A DNA stretch of 64,000 bases, taken from assembly GCF_029433335.1 (NCBI RefSeq), contig NZ_JAQTHX010000001.1, forward strand, positions 1,426,001 through 1,490,000, given 5' to 3'. Position 1 is the first letter of the stretch, and every line of letters begins with the position of its first letter. Shown one piece after another: positions 1 through 10,499 of the stretch. Under the pieces are notes generated by a model that was given only the letters and a program-made list of their open reading frames with translations, was not told where the DNA came from and searched no databases. Position numbers and translations under genes: made by a program. The DNA is from Bifidobacterium sp. ESL0745 (lineage in GTDB: Bacteria > Actinomycetota > Actinomycetes > Actinomycetales > Bifidobacteriaceae).

Positions 1-1022
1 TGCCTGAGCTTCTGGATGACGCCGTGACCGTTGATGACGACATTGAACGGGATCATCGTGCGTTTGGCGGTGTGCTTCTCAGTCACGTCCTTGCCGCTTT
101 TCACGGTTATTTTCGCGTTTGCCGGCAACTTGATCGACTCAAGATTGGCGGGGACTTCGGTTGCGTCCGCCTCGTCATCGTTTTCGTCCTCACCGGCCGC
201 CGCATTGTCTGACTTGTCGGCAGAGCTATCTCCTTTGATTTTTTGGCCATTGAGCGTATACACCACCGGCTTGCCGCCGGTTTCCTTAAGCACCTTGCCC
301 GACAGCGAGAGCAACCTGCCCGGTTTCGCTTCGAAATTGTCGTTGTTCCTCATTAATTCGCCGAGCGTCGTTTCGGAATGCACCTGCTGCTCGACACCAT
401 TGACACTCACCGTGATGCGGCCCCAACGCTCGTAGCTCCACACTCCCACGCCGACGGCGGCAAGCACGACGGCCAGCACCACAGCGACGATGATCGAGAT
501 GCGGGCCCATTTGGGCAGCTTATGCGGCTTAGCGGTCTTGATGTTCAGCTCTTCAATGACTGGCGCTGCAGACGCGGCATTTTGCTCGGCCGAATCACCG
601 GCCTTTTCGGTCTTGGCGCCGTCGGTAATGCCAGCTTTTTCATCGTCAGAATGGGCGCCGCCATTGGTTTTGGAAACCGTGTCGATATCGACCTTGTTAT
701 TCGATTCTTTTACGCCTTCGTCGTGGGGTTCCGGAATGCCCTCATCATCTGTGTCGGCGTCGAGCTGATCGTTATCGTGGACACTGGCTTCTTCATTATG
801 GCAGGTGTCGGTTTTGTCGGCGTGATTTTGATCAGTGTCCACATCACCGTGGCGCTCGGCGCTTCCGTTGTCAACCACACCACCGTGGCTGGCACCATGC
901 TTGGTATCCGGTTTGTCGCCGGGCACAGAATTGGGTTCGGCATTACGCTGAATATCAGCGTTATTAGCCGCCGCAGGCTTCCCGCTTTTCCTGCGCTTCC
1001 TGCTTTTACCTTTACGGCTCAT
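1..1022 (-). CDS. Single-pass membrane protein with long acidic N-terminus (partial, 3' end outside window)
   Basis: The ATG at 1022 is preceded by AGAGG on the coding strand, and the frame stays open to the window edge, so the C-terminus is missing. The start is very basic (SRKGKSRKRRK), then about 150 residues are Asp/Asn/Glu/Ser-rich and probably disordered. One membrane segment lies at about residues 174-196. The outside part resembles small beta-grasp or G5-like modules (ITVSVNGVEQQV, TLGELM, VVYTLNGQKI). Some bifidobacterial envelope enzymes, including polysaccharide deacetylases, have this kind of stalk, but no catalytic domain is visible here, so the function is open. It sits divergent to nothing and is followed by the dTDP-sugar gene rmlB on the same strand. 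Confidence 0.6.
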   Translation of the reverse strand, partial: MSRKGKSRKRRKSGKPAAANNADIQRNAEPNSVPGDKPDTKHGASHGGVVDNGSAERHGDVDTDQNHADKTDTCHNEEASVHDNDQLDADTDDEGIPEPHDEGVKESNNKVDIDTVSKTNGGAHSDDEKAGITDGAKTEKAGDSAEQNAASAAPVIEELNIKTAKPHKLPKWARISIIVAVVLAVVLAAVGVGVWSYERWGRITVSVNGVEQQVHSETTLGELMRNNDNFEAKPGRLLSLSGKVLKETGGKPVVYTLNGQKIKGDSSADKSDNAAAGEDENDDEADATEVPANLESIKLPANAKITVKSGKDVTEKHTAKRTMIPFNVVINGHGVIQKLR

Positions 1023-1216
1023 TTTTCCTCTCATAACTATAATTATGCACTGCCCTACATACGCTACGATAATCGCAACCCGCCGGAAACGCTACCTACA
1101 AATCGGCAGAAACAAAACGATTCGCGGCAATTTTCGGCAACGCCAGTAGCGTTTGTTCCTACTCTTATTGGGACCCGTTTTCATCCATCAATTCCGGAGT
1201 ATCAAAGTACGTCGAA

Positions 1217-2338
<1,122 letters not shown>

Positions 2339-2399
2339 TCATTACGTATGTATCAACATATCAAGCGAGTAACAATCCGAAACTAACTTGCACACAAAT

Positions 2400-3125
2400 T
2401 TACCGATACAGCAGGTACAGGAAGAATGACGACAACGTGACCCCATCAACAATCCCACCCTGCGCGATATAGCATTTAAGATCGGACTCCGTGACCCAAC
2501 GCATATGCGAAAGTTCCCAATCCGTCTGCGGCCGAGAATCCGCCTGGGTCTGATTACCAGCCCGGTCGCCGGACGACGAACGTTCCCCGCTATCCGCAAT
2601 TTCCATAGGCACCCGAGCCAAAGCCCTTCGGCGCTCGTCGGCACTCGAAAATTCGATCACCGTGACCGTGACATTGTCGCGCAACACACCGGTATCCGCA
2701 TGAATGGTTTGCAAAACACGGACCTGTGAGCAATCGGCAAGAATCCCCGTTTCCTCCTGGAACTCACGTACCGAAGTCTCTTGCTCCGTTTCGCCGGGCT
2801 CGCCCATGCCTCGCGGAAACTCCCACTCCCACTGCCTCACCGCCGCACGCCAATGACGTGCGACAAGGAAACGCTTGTCGCCATGAGGATTTGCAGAATC
2901 ATCCAATACCGCGACGCACACCGCCCCCGGCCTGTCATCCTTGACCGAAGCAAAATGAAGCGTCATCCGCTGCCCGGTTCCTTTCACCACCGCATCCACA
3001 GCCGTAACAGTGAAATTCGCTCCGCCCTGCTCGCGAAAAACCTGCCGCTCATGGCTCAAAGCCAACGGCACTTCGTCGTCGTGAACCTCGAACGCACGAT
3101 TGCTCGCATTAGATTCCTCAGCCAT
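2400..3125 (-). CDS. NUDIX hydrolase
   Basis: A pyrophosphohydrolase of the NUDIX superfamily. The complete box G-x5-E-x7-REFQEETGI is present in the middle of the protein, after a segment (ARHWRAAVRQWEWEFPRG) that resembles the ADP-ribose/nucleotide-sugar pyrophosphatase subgroup. The ATG at 3125 has GGAAGG eight bases upstream, which favours it over the in-frame GTG at 3131. Between the box and the C-terminal helix there is an extra polar stretch of about 35 residues (SGERSSSGDRAGNQTQ and following) that looks like an insertion. Substrate cannot be told from sequence; a role in nucleotide-sugar turnover next to rmlB is only a guess. Confidence 0.85.
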   Translation of the reverse strand: MAEESNASNRAFEVHDDEVPLALSHERQVFREQGGANFTVTAVDAVVKGTGQRMTLHFASVKDDRPGAVCVAVLDDSANPHGDKRFLVARHWRAAVRQWEWEFPRGMGEPGETEQETSVREFQEETGILADCSQVRVLQTIHADTGVLRDNVTVTVIEFSSADERRRALARVPMEIADSGERSSSGDRAGNQTQADSRPQTDWELSHMRWVTESDLKCYIAQGGIVDGVTLSSFFLYLLYR

Positions 3126-3286
3126 ACCCACAACCTTCCACTATGGCTAAATACTACGCCTAAACACTATGTCTAAACCGCGGATGCCATACCAAATCCG
3201 CATTGATTCACTTTTATTACCAGAATAGCCAACCCACACCGCTTTCAAGTTCAGACAGGCCGAAAACAATGACTTTTGTATGTCCC

Positions 3287-4753
3287 TCAGCCATCGATGA
3301 GGACGGTTTCGCCGCTGGACTTGACTTCTTTCCCCCACCGATAAAGATTGATGAAACTGGGTATCGCCGAAATCATCCAGGACAGGATCACCATGACAAC
3401 GAGGGGCAGCGCGTCGCTGCGACGGCACATATTCGTCTCGACCACAAATCTCGCGGCTGCGGCACGACGATCGGCAGATTCGTAGCTGGCGATTGTATCG
3501 GTAACCTTCTGATCGTCTTTACTGTTTTCGACTAAACCGAACACCCTTTGGCCAACCGCTTCATAAGAATCTTCATCGTAAACGAATCCTTTGGCCGCGG
3601 TCTGAACCGGTTCGGATTCGATGACTCGAGCAAATTCTTTCCAGAATGCCGGGCCTTCTTGCTTCCGATATACGATTTCCCCGTGCCTTTCCGCTTCAAG
3701 CCATTCCTGCCAGCGCCTCGCCAGAAATTCGAAGCACGACAACGCCTGCGTTGTCCCACTCGAAAGCTCGTCCCATTCCTGCTCGGAAACGCCCGATTGA
3801 TCGGGAGTAAAGGATTCCTGCTTTCTTAAGGTCCTGACGAGCGCGTGGACCAAGGCCTGCGCAATGGATTTGGAGCTTGCCCTAACCTCCCCCTGGCTTT
3901 GAACCAAGTCTGTTAATCGAGATTCATCCGAGTCCAGCGCCCTTGCGTAAAGGTGAGTACCCCAGCCGAGGGAAGCCCGCTTCAAACCAGGCAGCCCAAT
4001 CAGTCTGCCGTTCAGCGTGCAGTATGTCTTCTCGCTGGTTCCGATATTTTCAAGCTTGCCTGTTTCATCATTCTTCTTGCCACCGGCAATGAAGGAAACC
4101 AGACTTTCCGCGAACGTGTCTTTGACCCCGGATACCACCAGTTTCGCGCCGTCTTTATATGAGGTCCCAAGGATGCCGTTGACCGCCTTCGGCCCCAGCA
4201 CCACGAAAAACACCCCGTCGAAAAGATCGGCGACCGTCACCACGATTTTCGGAGCATACAGATATGCAGTGCGGATGATGCCGGCAAAGCACGATGCGAA
4301 TTCAGGATACGTATTGAGCAGGTTCTCGCAATTGTTTTCGAAGTCGGATTGCGCCCAAAGGCCAGTGGTTAACGAGTGGGGTTGGGGTGGGACTTGAGTC
4401 TTGACATTTTCGCCGGGTCGCTGAGGTTGAGATAAAGCTTGAACCTGGGGGCTTTCACTACGCTGCTGGGATTGAGGAAAATTACCGTCGATACCGGTTT
4501 CGCCAGATTCCTGAGACCGAGACGAGACTTCGATCGATTGATTTTCCTTGAGAGATTGGCCGATTGGCGATATTATACCCGCATTAGTTGCATCTGTATT
4601 AGTTTTACCGGCATTAGCGACGCCAGCACTGCCCACAACGTCCGGCAACCCATTGGCCGAAATCTCAAGCTTCCCAGCGATCCGCATCCACTGTTTCAGC
4701 TGCTCCATAGAGTCGAAATTCGCCACCATCGTGGTTTGCTCAGATTCATTCAT
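3287..4753 (-). CDS. Hypothetical protein with C-terminal membrane segment
   Basis: I do not recognise this 488-residue protein. The ATG at 4753 is the first good start; an upstream TTG at 4777 has no ribosome binding site. Residues about 60-150 are rich in Gln, Ser, Pro and Asn and look like a linker. A moderately hydrophobic middle block (KIVVTVADLFDGVFFVVLG, LVSFIAGG) is followed by a charged helical region. One clear membrane helix occurs close to the C-terminus (LPLVVMVILSWMISAIPSF). It stands alone between the NUDIX gene and the AT-rich EPS locus. A tail-anchored cytoplasmic protein is the simplest topology. Confidence 0.6.
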   Translation of the reverse strand: MNESEQTTMVANFDSMEQLKQWMRIAGKLEISANGLPDVVGSAGVANAGKTNTDATNAGIISPIGQSLKENQSIEVSSRSQESGETGIDGNFPQSQQRSESPQVQALSQPQRPGENVKTQVPPQPHSLTTGLWAQSDFENNCENLLNTYPEFASCFAGIIRTAYLYAPKIVVTVADLFDGVFFVVLGPKAVNGILGTSYKDGAKLVVSGVKDTFAESLVSFIAGGKKNDETGKLENIGTSEKTYCTLNGRLIGLPGLKRASLGWGTHLYARALDSDESRLTDLVQSQGEVRASSKSIAQALVHALVRTLRKQESFTPDQSGVSEQEWDELSSGTTQALSCFEFLARRWQEWLEAERHGEIVYRKQEGPAFWKEFARVIESEPVQTAAKGFVYDEDSYEAVGQRVFGLVENSKDDQKVTDTIASYESADRRAAAARFVVETNMCRRSDALPLVVMVILSWMISAIPSFINLYRWGKEVKSSGETVLIDG

Positions 4754-5376
4754 AATGCCAAGTCTAGAAGAAATCAAGTAAGTTCAAATACCACGGAGTA
4801 AGAAGTGAATAGAAACTCAGACATACTTTTATCACATTCCCGTAGACGTGCTAGCACAATTGAGCATTCTGTTATTTGAAAAAGCAGGAACCGCACGGAC
4901 TGTTGTCTTCCGGATTCATTCTGCAAGTCACTATGCCAAATGTTGCGATCATACTGCCCTGCCCACTAATAACTCAATAACACCGTTCTAGCAGCCTCAG
5001 ATTGGAATGAACTATTCAATACGGGCAAAACCAAAATCTAGCATACTCGCTGAAGAAATAAATACCGAAAAACGAAGACAAACGAAGGAAGCCTGTTCCA
5101 GCTTTTTGGCCTAGATAATCTGCCAGCAGGCAGACTCTCGGCTTTTAACAGAAATTATCTACTTCGGTTACCAACAACTCTACATAGGGAAGAGACCATA
5201 TCTCTAAACCCGATTTGCGTAAATTGCTGAGCACCACTACGAAAGCACTGTTTTCTGCAACTAAAAATTAGATCAATTATTGTATTATATTCTATTTATT
5301 TATCATTTTTTCTTTAGTGTGTGTAAAATATAAACATTATTTATGGCCTTTGTCCTATTAAAAAGCAGGGAACACA
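4754..5376. other. Intergenic region at the left border of the EPS locus
   Basis: About 620 bases without a credible gene. Base composition drops sharply toward the right, where the sequence becomes almost pure A/T before the first acyltransferase, so this is the compositional edge of the EPS locus. A small hairpin (CTGCC AGCA GGCAG, near 5120) is the only structure I see. The AT-rich run around 5275-5340 is where the promoter of the acyltransferase gene should lie, but no single -35/-10 pair stands out. Confidence 0.5.
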
Positions 5377-6564
5377 ATGCATCAAAGCAAGAACCATTCA
5401 ACAGTTTCCCGGCGTAATTCCAGTATCGAGTTACTCCGAATTATTGCAATGCTAGCTATACTCGGACATCATTTGTACGTGAGCGGCCTTGGACAGGCAA
5501 TAGAAACATCTGCAAATAATGTGACCCGTTTCCTTTTCCAAATGACCTTTTTACCAGGCGGATGGGTCGGTGACATTCTTTTTTTCTCAATATCGGCATG
5601 GTTTATAGCTGATGAGGTGCCCTCATTAAAGAAAAATGTGACAAGAATCTGGAATCTGGAACGAGAAGTGCTTTTCTGGAGCATTACACTTTTTGCTTTG
5701 TCGATATTCCTAAAGACAAAAGGTGTAAATCCACTTCCAGAAAACACTGGCTGGAAAGTCTTTTTACTAAAATCTCTATTGCCAACCTCGACTAGATTGT
5801 GGTGGTACGTCACAAGCTATGATTTATTTTTACTTTTTTCGCCATTTATTGTCTCAGGACTAAAACGCATGAAACAACGAAACCATGCTTTACTCGCGCT
5901 AATCACCTTCGGACTTTGGGGCGTTGGTACATTGTTTCCACTCTTCACTTTTGATTTTGCTAAGCTATCGGTGTTTACTTTCATCTTCTGGTTCATTTTG
6001 ATTTCATATTACAGATGGTACATGAAGCCCTTAAGTACCAAAACGTGTTGGCTAATGATTATAAGCGGAGAAATGATCTATCTAATATTTTGGGTTGGAT
6101 CGTTATTTATTCCTTGGCTACATTCTCAGCAACGATTCATCTTCATTAATACGCAATTACCTCCACTTTTGGTAAGTTTCGGACTTTTCCTTCTATTCGA
6201 ACGTTTCCATTTTTCAAGCAAGATAATTAATTTTATTGCCCCATCAACGTTCGCTGTGTATTTAATTCATCAACACTCTTCCATAGGAAATTTATTATGG
6301 CAAAAGGTCCTTGTCCCTACAACCATTCTAAAGAACGGCCATCCGTTCCTATTTTCCTGTGCGGCTGTCATCGGACTGTTCGTCGTATTCATATTGGCTG
6401 ATTTTATAAGAAGACTGTTCTTCCATATTACGATTGATCGGCATAAAGATAAGTGGTTGTATCAATTACTCGGTAGCAAGAATTTCAATCGGATTAAACA
6501 GTCGTTTATGAAACACACCGCCTCTTCAGGCAACAACTCCCCGCTCCCAAGTACTCAAGCATAG
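5377..6564 (+). CDS. Acyltransferase 3 family membrane protein
   Basis: A 395-residue polytopic membrane protein, about ten hydrophobic segments. The N-terminus carries the family signature IELLRIIAMLAILGHH, with the conserved Arg and the likely catalytic His in the first membrane helix. Members of this family (for example OafA and WecH types) move acetyl or other acyl groups onto cell-surface glycans. Its location at the start of the EPS locus fits polysaccharide O-acylation. CAGGGA precedes the ATG. Strongly AT-rich codon use, unlike the housekeeping genes, points to horizontal acquisition with the locus. A second, related acyltransferase follows about 250 bases downstream. Confidence 0.85.
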   Translation: MHQSKNHSTVSRRNSSIELLRIIAMLAILGHHLYVSGLGQAIETSANNVTRFLFQMTFLPGGWVGDILFFSISAWFIADEVPSLKKNVTRIWNLEREVLFWSITLFALSIFLKTKGVNPLPENTGWKVFLLKSLLPTSTRLWWYVTSYDLFLLFSPFIVSGLKRMKQRNHALLALITFGLWGVGTLFPLFTFDFAKLSVFTFIFWFILISYYRWYMKPLSTKTCWLMIISGEMIYLIFWVGSLFIPWLHSQQRFIFINTQLPPLLVSFGLFLLFERFHFSSKIINFIAPSTFAVYLIHQHSSIGNLLWQKVLVPTTILKNGHPFLFSCAAVIGLFVVFILADFIRRLFFHITIDRHKDKWLYQLLGSKNFNRIKQSFMKHTASSGNNSPLPSTQA

Positions 6565-6811
6565 AACAAAGGATGCTCCGCAAAATCAAAAATAAGGGGT
6601 CATAATAGACAATTCCTGCGCCAAATACCTGAGCACTCCGCTGCTCCATTAAGCAGTTGAATCGCGACAACCCGATATATCATCATCTAGAGCAGCAGCC
6701 TAACTTTTCAACCTATGACTTCAGATATGTCCAAACCAATATTCAAACTATGAATGAGAGAAAAATGATGCTCGTATTTGGTCGGGCAATGAAGCGTAGC
6801 TGGCAATTGTT

Positions 6812-7909
6812 ATGAGTAATAAAACTAGGAGCAAAATGATTAAAGAGAGAAGATCTAATTTTGAAGCTTTGCGTCTATTAGCTATTTTCTTCATAACAGT
6901 CCATCACTTTATGTATTACGGCATTAATTCTATTAATGGCTATCCGCATGGAGCCAGTAGGACTCTCATGACTATTCTTTTCCTTTCGCAGGGGAAAGTT
7001 GGCGTAACTTTATTTTTCTCAATAACTGTATATTTTTTATGCACCTCTGAGGCCTCATTGCATAGAAGTTTTAAAAAAGCGTGGTCCCTGGAAAAGACTT
7101 TGTTGTTTTGGTCAATAATTTTAGGTGCGTTCAGTCTCTTCATGGGACTGTATAAAAATCTAAACCAGAAGAATACGATTAAAACTGTTATTTCTTTCTT
7201 TTTGCCCACTACATCTAATTGCTGGTGGTTTGTTACCAGCTATATGGGTTTTCTTTTAATTTCGCCTTTCCTGATTAAAGGGATATCCGTCCTACCCCAA
7301 AAATGGCATTTAACATTATGCATATTCCTTTTAGGCATCGAATTTGCAAGCCATTTACCAATACTTAAACAATCCGTGGCAGTAACCGGAGGTCTCCTCA
7401 ACACAGAGTTTATTATTTTATTTGTAGTAATCGCTTATATCAAACGCTTCCATTCTGGTGTTTTTACTAAAAGAACTATCGGTATCCTAGCCCTCCTCAT
7501 AGGATATTCTTGGATCATAGTACGTGCATTGATGGGGAAACAAGAATTTGGCATATTTGATATTGGTGTGTTATGCGAATCCTTTGGATGGTTCGTTATT
7601 TTCAATAACTTACAATTTAGAAGTAAAAGCATTAACTTTTTAGCTTCTCATGTTTTCGCCATCTATCTTATAACCGAATTCCCTGGGTTGAGGATGAGCA
7701 TCTGGACACACGTCCTGAAACCTGTATCATTCCTATATGGCAGTTGGTGGATGCTACTGTATGGTCTCCTTGCAGTAACAGTAATCTGTTTTATATGTAT
7801 CGGTTTAGACACCATTAAGAGCTTTCTATTTAAATTTATTTTTGATCGGAATCCAGAACGTTGGTTTGAAATCCTTTGGAATAAAACCAATAGCTTGTTA
7901 TCCAAATAA
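6812..7909 (+). CDS. Acyltransferase 3 family membrane protein (second copy)
   Basis: A 365-residue membrane protein of the same family as its left neighbour, with the N-terminal motif FEALRLLAIFFITVHH. The two share architecture (LFFSI after the second helix, then a SLEK/NLER-LFWSI block) but are well diverged, so they may act on different sugars or positions of the EPS repeat unit. An alternative ATG at 6836 has AGGAG four bases upstream and would shorten the protein by eight residues; either start leaves the motif intact. The gene ends about 60 bases before an IS256-family element. Confidence 0.83.
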   Translation: MSNKTRSKMIKERRSNFEALRLLAIFFITVHHFMYYGINSINGYPHGASRTLMTILFLSQGKVGVTLFFSITVYFLCTSEASLHRSFKKAWSLEKTLLFWSIILGAFSLFMGLYKNLNQKNTIKTVISFFLPTTSNCWWFVTSYMGFLLISPFLIKGISVLPQKWHLTLCIFLLGIEFASHLPILKQSVAVTGGLLNTEFIILFVVIAYIKRFHSGVFTKRTIGILALLIGYSWIIVRALMGKQEFGIFDIGVLCESFGWFVIFNNLQFRSKSINFLASHVFAIYLITEFPGLRMSIWTHVLKPVSFLYGSWWMLLYGLLAVTVICFICIGLDTIKSFLFKFIFDRNPERWFEILWNKTNSLLSK

Positions 7910-7971
7910 AAAAATCTGTGTGCCCCTATTGATATGTCGGAATCGTGTGGACGGGAAGTTAAAGAGGTAGT

Positions 7972-7996
7972 GTCCGGCAGTTTGCGCAAATTGGGT
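7972..7996 (+). repeat. Left terminal inverted repeat of the IS256-family element
   Basis: Begins GTCCGGCAGTTTGCGCA and pairs with 9298-9322 on the opposite strand with 18 of 25 identical positions. Confidence 0.8.
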
Positions 7997-8087
7997 TTTG
8001 GGATTTGATAGGGGGCGTGGCCTCTTGCCTGTGTACGATTTTCAATCGCCAGATCAATAATCGCTGATTGGAAAGCAGGCGGGAACC

Positions 8088-9295
8088 ATGCCCGATAACA
8101 GAATCATACAGGTCGACGAGTCCAAGTCCGAGACCGAGCTCGACCGGCTCGTCTCCTCCAAGGTCGAGGAGATCCTGAACGCGATGCTCGACACGGAGAC
8201 CGACCAGGCCGCCGGCGCCACGCGCTATGAGCGCAGCGGCGGGAGGAAGGCCTACCCGCGCCGGCCATTACGAACGCAGCCTGACGGTGAAGGACGGCAG
8301 CATGACCGTCAGAGTGCCGAAGCTGAAGGGTACTGAGTCGGCTGTGATCCAGCGCTACCGCACGCGCGAGTCGAGCGTCGAGGAGGCGCTCATGGAGATG
8401 TACTTCAGCGGGGTCAGCACGCGCCGGGTCGACGACATCAGCCAGGCGCCCTGGGGCCGGCCGCATGCCGCCCCAGACGCTCTCGGACGACCTGAAGGGG
8501 GTCTACTGGGGCATTGACGCATGGCGGGACAGGCCGTTGGGACGGGCGTTCCCGTACGTGTTCATGGACGGCATCTGGCTGAAACGCTCCTGGGGCGGGA
8601 GCATCGAGAACGTGAGTATCCTGGTCACCATCGGCGTCGGCGACGACGGGCGCCGCGAGGTCATCGGTGTGGCGGAGGGCATGAGGGAGGATTCGGCCAG
8701 CTGGGAGTCGTTCATCCGGAGCCTCATCGCCCGCAGGCTGACCGGCGTGCGCCTGGCCGTGGGCGACCGCAACCCGGGGCTGGTGCGCGCGGTCGGCGAG
8801 CTGTTGCCCGGAGCCCGCTACCAGCGGTGCATGGTCCACTTCCAGCGCAACGTGCTCGCCAAGACGCCTAGGAGGAAACGCAAGCCCGTCGCCGCCAAGC
8901 TGAAGGCCGTGTTCGCCATGGAGGACCGCGACAAGACGCTGGCCAAGGCCGAAAGCGTGGCCGCCGAACTCGACTCGATGAGGCTCAAGGAGGCGGCCTC
9001 CTGCCTGCGCGAGGGCATCGGCGAGGCGACGACCTACCAGCTGCCCGAATACCCCATGGAGCACTGGCGGCTCATCCGCACCAACAACATGATCGAACGC
9101 CCCGACCGCGAGATACGGCGCAGGACAAGGGTGGTCGGCCAGTTCCCCGACGGGCGCAGCGCCCTCCTACTCGTCACCGCGAGGATCCGCCACGTCACCC
9201 AGGACTGGCCGGACCGGCGCTACCTGGACATGTCACTGCTCGAACCGATAATGGACAACACGGTCGAAACACCGCACACAGGCAATCAAGGATGA
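8088..9295 (+). pseudogene. IS256-family (Mutator-type) transposase, two frameshifts
   Basis: The transposase is spread over all three frames: the N-terminus starts at 8088 (MPDNRIIQVDE), the middle part is in the next frame from about 8265 (HYERSLTVKDGSM, SSVEEALMEMYFSG), and the C-terminal two-thirds begins near 8465. The third part retains catalytic landmarks of the family: MDGIWLK, VGDRNPGLV, CMVHFQRN and the IERPDREIRRRTRVVG block with its conserved Glu. Both changes are in the same direction, so the protein cannot be made without two shifts. The element is probably immobile unless helped in trans. Confidence 0.88.
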
Positions 9296-9297
9296 AA

Positions 9298-9322
9298 ACC
9301 GAAAGTGCGCAATCCACCGGAC
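9298..9322 (-). repeat. Right terminal inverted repeat of the IS256-family element
   Basis: Reads GTCCGGTGGATTGCGCA on the minus strand, matching the left end. It also matches the relic end at 17823-17847 at 18 of 25 positions, with every difference a transition. Confidence 0.8.
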
Positions 9323-9420
9323 GTTATCGTTAAAGATATCCCGCCTCCCCTGTACCTCTTCTCAATACATTTTGACAGACCGCTTGCAGCATGGAAAACT
9401 TAAAATCTATTACAAATCAT

Positions 9421-10413
9421 TCATTTTCGAAGCGTTCTTGTCTTCCGATGAAGTTTCAAGAAAAGAGGATATAAATGCAAATCTAGACATAAAACTTTAA
9501 GTTTCAGATGACTGTCAAATCGGCTAAAGTAGCTTGACGATAAACCTATTATGGCTTTTTCAACCTCATGATAAAGCGACTTACTATCAGAGTCTGTCAA
9601 ACTCGGTAAGCATGAAATTAAAAAGAACAACAAGTTAACTGCATAGTTGGGAAAATCTGCGTCGGTATTTTTGCGTTCCGTAATCACTCTCTGCAACATT
9701 GAAAATGCACTACGCACTTGTTTGACACTTTTACTATTTGTCAACGAACCGGATCTATTACATTTGTATATATACAAAGGTTCTGACAAATATGCAATCC
9801 GTTCAATATGAGGAAGGATCGAGTTCACGAAATTCACATCTTCCAGGAAAAGCACATCACTGGAAAAACGAAAACCTCCCTTTTCAAATATTTCTCTCCT
9901 ATAAAAAAATCCTGGTGCATAGTTACCTATATGACCGGAATATATCTGGTGCAGGCATCCTTCGCCATTACTCTGCTTGATTTGAGGAAAGGGAAGAGGG
10001 TTCATCACAGTCCGAGGTAATAGCTCACCAGTTTGGGAATCAACTGCGCATAAATCAAAAACCACTAAATCACTGTTATGTAATGTAGCGCATTGAACTA
10101 ATTTTTCAACTGCCGTCAGTCTGATAGTGTCATCTCCATCAAGCAGCATTATGTACTTGCCCCGGGCAGATTCGATGCCTTTGTTCCTAGCAGACGCCAA
10201 ACCTGCATTGTCTTCATGAATGAGACATATGCGTGAATCTGCTTGCGCCAGCACATTGCATCTTTCGAAAGTGTTGTCAGTAGAACCATCATCAACTATA
10301 ACAACTTGTAAGTTTTTATATGTTTGATTAGTTGCACTCGCAATGCATTCATCAATATATTCAGCAACATTATATGCTGGAATTACAATGGTAACTAAAG
10401 GCGTTTGGTCCAT
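9421..10413 (-). CDS. Glycosyltransferase family 2
   Basis: A 330-residue GT-A fold glycosyltransferase. The N-terminus LVTIVIPAYNVAEYI is followed by VDDGSTDNT and the metal-binding MLLDGDDT (DxD-type) motif near residue 95, and the LEDVNFVNSIL block carries the usual acidic acceptor-side residue. There is no membrane domain, so it acts at the inner face of the membrane, adding one sugar to the lipid-linked EPS repeat. AAAGG precedes the ATG at 10413 with good spacing. It heads leftward as the last gene of a four-transferase minus-strand run. Donor and linkage cannot be predicted. Confidence 0.9.
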   Translation of the reverse strand: MDQTPLVTIVIPAYNVAEYIDECIASATNQTYKNLQVVIVDDGSTDNTFERCNVLAQADSRICLIHEDNAGLASARNKGIESARGKYIMLLDGDDTIRLTAVEKLVQCATLHNSDLVVFDLCAVDSQTGELLPRTVMNPLPFPQIKQSNGEGCLHQIYSGHIGNYAPGFFYRREIFEKGGFRFSSDVLFLEDVNFVNSILPHIERIAYLSEPLYIYKCNRSGSLTNSKSVKQVRSAFSMLQRVITERKNTDADFPNYAVNLLFFLISCLPSLTDSDSKSLYHEVEKAIIGLSSSYFSRFDSHLKLKVLCLDLHLYPLFLKLHRKTRTLRK

Positions 10414-10499
10414 GTTTTGCCTTTCTGCTATTGCTCGGATTTAGTCAAATAATAGAAACAATCAAATTTTTATGGTTTCAATCTAACCATTAATGTAGG

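Larger units (their letters stand above)
7972..9322 (+). mobile_element. IS256-family insertion sequence (degenerate)
   Basis: A 1351-bp element bounded by imperfect 25-bp inverted repeats that both begin GTCCGG and share TTGCGCA at the same offset (18 of 25 positions match). It holds one transposase reading frame broken by two frame changes. The element is GC-rich although it sits in AT-rich EPS DNA. I find no 8- or 9-bp target duplication (flanks GAGGTAGT and GTTATCGT), so the insertion is old, rearranged, or one flank has been replaced. Size and gene content match the IS256 family. Confidence 0.85.

Noticed and set aside
5377..7909. Acyltransferase pair as an internal tandem duplication of recent origin
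   Set aside because: They share only family motifs and overall topology; sequence is well diverged, so a recent duplication is unlikely.
8088..9295. Programmed frameshifting of the IS transposase
   Set aside because: IS256-family transposases are normally made from one frame, and I see no slippery heptamer at the two shifts; decay is simpler.
7964..9330. Target site duplication around the IS256-family element
   Set aside because: Neither 8- nor 9-base flanks match, so no duplication can be claimed.
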